This document shows positions 6,953 to 7,145 of a DNA stretch of 7,145 nt, in pieces; the stretch's first letter is position 1, and each line of letters begins with the position of its first letter. The notes below the pieces were generated by a model. It made no database searches. It had not been told where the DNA came from and saw only the letters and a list, made by a program, of their open reading frames with translations. The DNA is from Deltaproteobacteria bacterium (GTDB lineage: Bacteria; Desulfobacterota; Binatia; UBA12015): assembly GCA_003447545.1 (NCBI GenBank), contig DLYX01000635.1:6673-13817 (forward strand), in the 5' to 3' direction. Both the position numbers and the translations under genes were made by a program.

Positions 6953-7050
6953 TCGCAATGCCGGGGATTTTTCATCCCGAGAGCCTTCAGGGTGGGTTTT
7001 CTCGAATCCGACAGGGTAGATTTGACTGTGCAATCGTCGCAGGCGCCGTC

Positions 7051-7056
7051 TATATT
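7051..7056 (+). promoter_or_regulatory. Candidate -10 box of pyrE
   Basis: TATATT ends 6 bases before the ATG at 7063, so a transcript from it would begin at or next to the start codon. A TTGACT at 7022-7027 looks like a -35 but is 23 bases away, too far for the usual 16-18 spacing. The box is therefore a weak call. Confidence 0.35.
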
Positions 7057-7062
7057 GCGTCA

Positions 7063-7145
7063 ATGGCAGGCGAGATTTCTCCCTATAAATGTGAGTTCAT
7101 CGAGTTCATGGTCCGCTCCAAGGTTTTGACCTTCGGAGATTTTGT
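7063..7145 (+). CDS. pyrE: Probable orotate phosphoribosyltransferase (PyrE), N-terminal fragment cut by window edge
   Basis: Only 27 full codons are visible, read as MAGEISPYKCEFIEF followed by MVRSKVLTFGDF. This resembles the N-terminus of the PyrE subgroup with the form 'YK.EFIEFM..S.VL.FGDF..KSGR', which converts orotate and PRPP to orotidine 5'-phosphate in pyrimidine synthesis. The PRPP-binding motif lies beyond the window, so the call rests on a short segment. The ATG at 7063 is the only nearby start: the in-frame sequence upstream to 7018 has no ATG, GTG or TTG. No Shine-Dalgarno precedes it, and the possible -10 box lies only 6 bases upstream, which would fit a leaderless mRNA. Confidence 0.75.
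   Translation, partial: MAGEISPYKCEFIEFMVRSKVLTFGDF

Larger units (their letters stand above)
6893..7062. promoter_or_regulatory. Divergent intergenic region between moxR and pyrE
   Basis: This 170-base region must drive the leftward moxR-VWA unit and the rightward pyrE. It contains a perfect 6-bp inverted repeat, CCCTCC-CTCA-GGAGGG (6937-6952), and a 5-bp one, GGGAT-TTTTC-ATCCC (6964-6978). Neither is followed by a T-run, so they are not good terminators. They may be leader hairpins or operator sites. A TATATT box (7051-7056) lies just before the pyrE ATG. No credible promoter for moxR was found by eye. Confidence 0.6.

Noticed and set aside
7022..7056. TTGACT...TATATT as a normal sigma-70 promoter for pyrE
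   Set aside because: The spacer is 23 bases, outside the usual range; only the -10-like box is kept, with low confidence.
6014..7129. 371-codon plus-strand open frame opposite moxR
   Set aside because: It lies antisense to a well-supported AAA+ ATPase with all motifs, has no recognisable domains, and is the kind of long shadow frame expected in GC-rich DNA.

Overview
This 7.1 kb window is GC-rich, densely coding bacterial DNA. It holds seven protein-coding genes, two of them cut by the window edges, and no RNA genes, mobile elements or CRISPR arrays that I can see. The gene content and protein styles (a long-insert 7Fe ferredoxin, a stand-alone MoxR/CoxE-like VWA pair, a carboxylesterase, an amidase, an orotate phosphoribosyltransferase start of the 'FIEF..LTFGDF' kind) suggest a Gram-negative, free-living, probably deltaproteobacterial-grade lineage (Myxococcota, Desulfobacterota, Binatota or similar). 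This is inference from protein character, not a taxonomic result.

Layout, left to right. (1) 1-1530, minus strand: a type-B carboxylesterase with a complete Ser-Glu-His triad; only its extreme C-terminus lies outside the window. (2) 1577-1930, minus strand: a 7Fe ([3Fe-4S][4Fe-4S]) ferredoxin just upstream of the esterase, separated from it by 46 bases that hold a strong hairpin with a short T-rich tail on the minus strand. (3) 1931-2070: a divergent regulatory region with a good extended -10 for the ferredoxin and a cluster of small inverted repeats. (4) 2071-3519, plus strand: an amidase-signature hydrolase overlapping by 4 bases (ATGA) with (5) 3516-4805, plus strand: BioA, the aminotransferase that makes 7,8-diaminopelargonate in biotin synthesis. 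(6) 4808-5995, minus strand: a CoxE-like VWA protein whose stop codon lies 2 bases from the bioA stop (convergent). (7) 6011-6892, minus strand: the partner MoxR-type AAA+ ATPase, transcribed before the VWA gene. (8) 6893-7062: a divergent intergenic region with two small hairpins. (9) 7063-7145, plus strand: the first 27 codons of a probable pyrE.

There are two functional modules and several housekeeping genes. MoxR plus VWA is a classic chaperone pair in which the AAA+ ring remodels a target protein and the VWA protein supplies metal-dependent contacts; the target is not encoded here. Amidase plus bioA are translationally coupled, which makes the amidase worth testing for a biotin-related substrate although its sequence looks like a general amidase. 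The ferredoxin and esterase are adjacent and co-oriented, but the hairpin between them suggests that esterase expression is reduced or separate.

Nothing here is a clearly new defence or mobile system. The points most worth a second look are the amidase-bioA coupling, the orphan MoxR-VWA pair with a degenerate MIDAS motif, the palindrome over the ferredoxin promoter, the hairpin after the ferredoxin gene and the apparently leaderless pyrE start.
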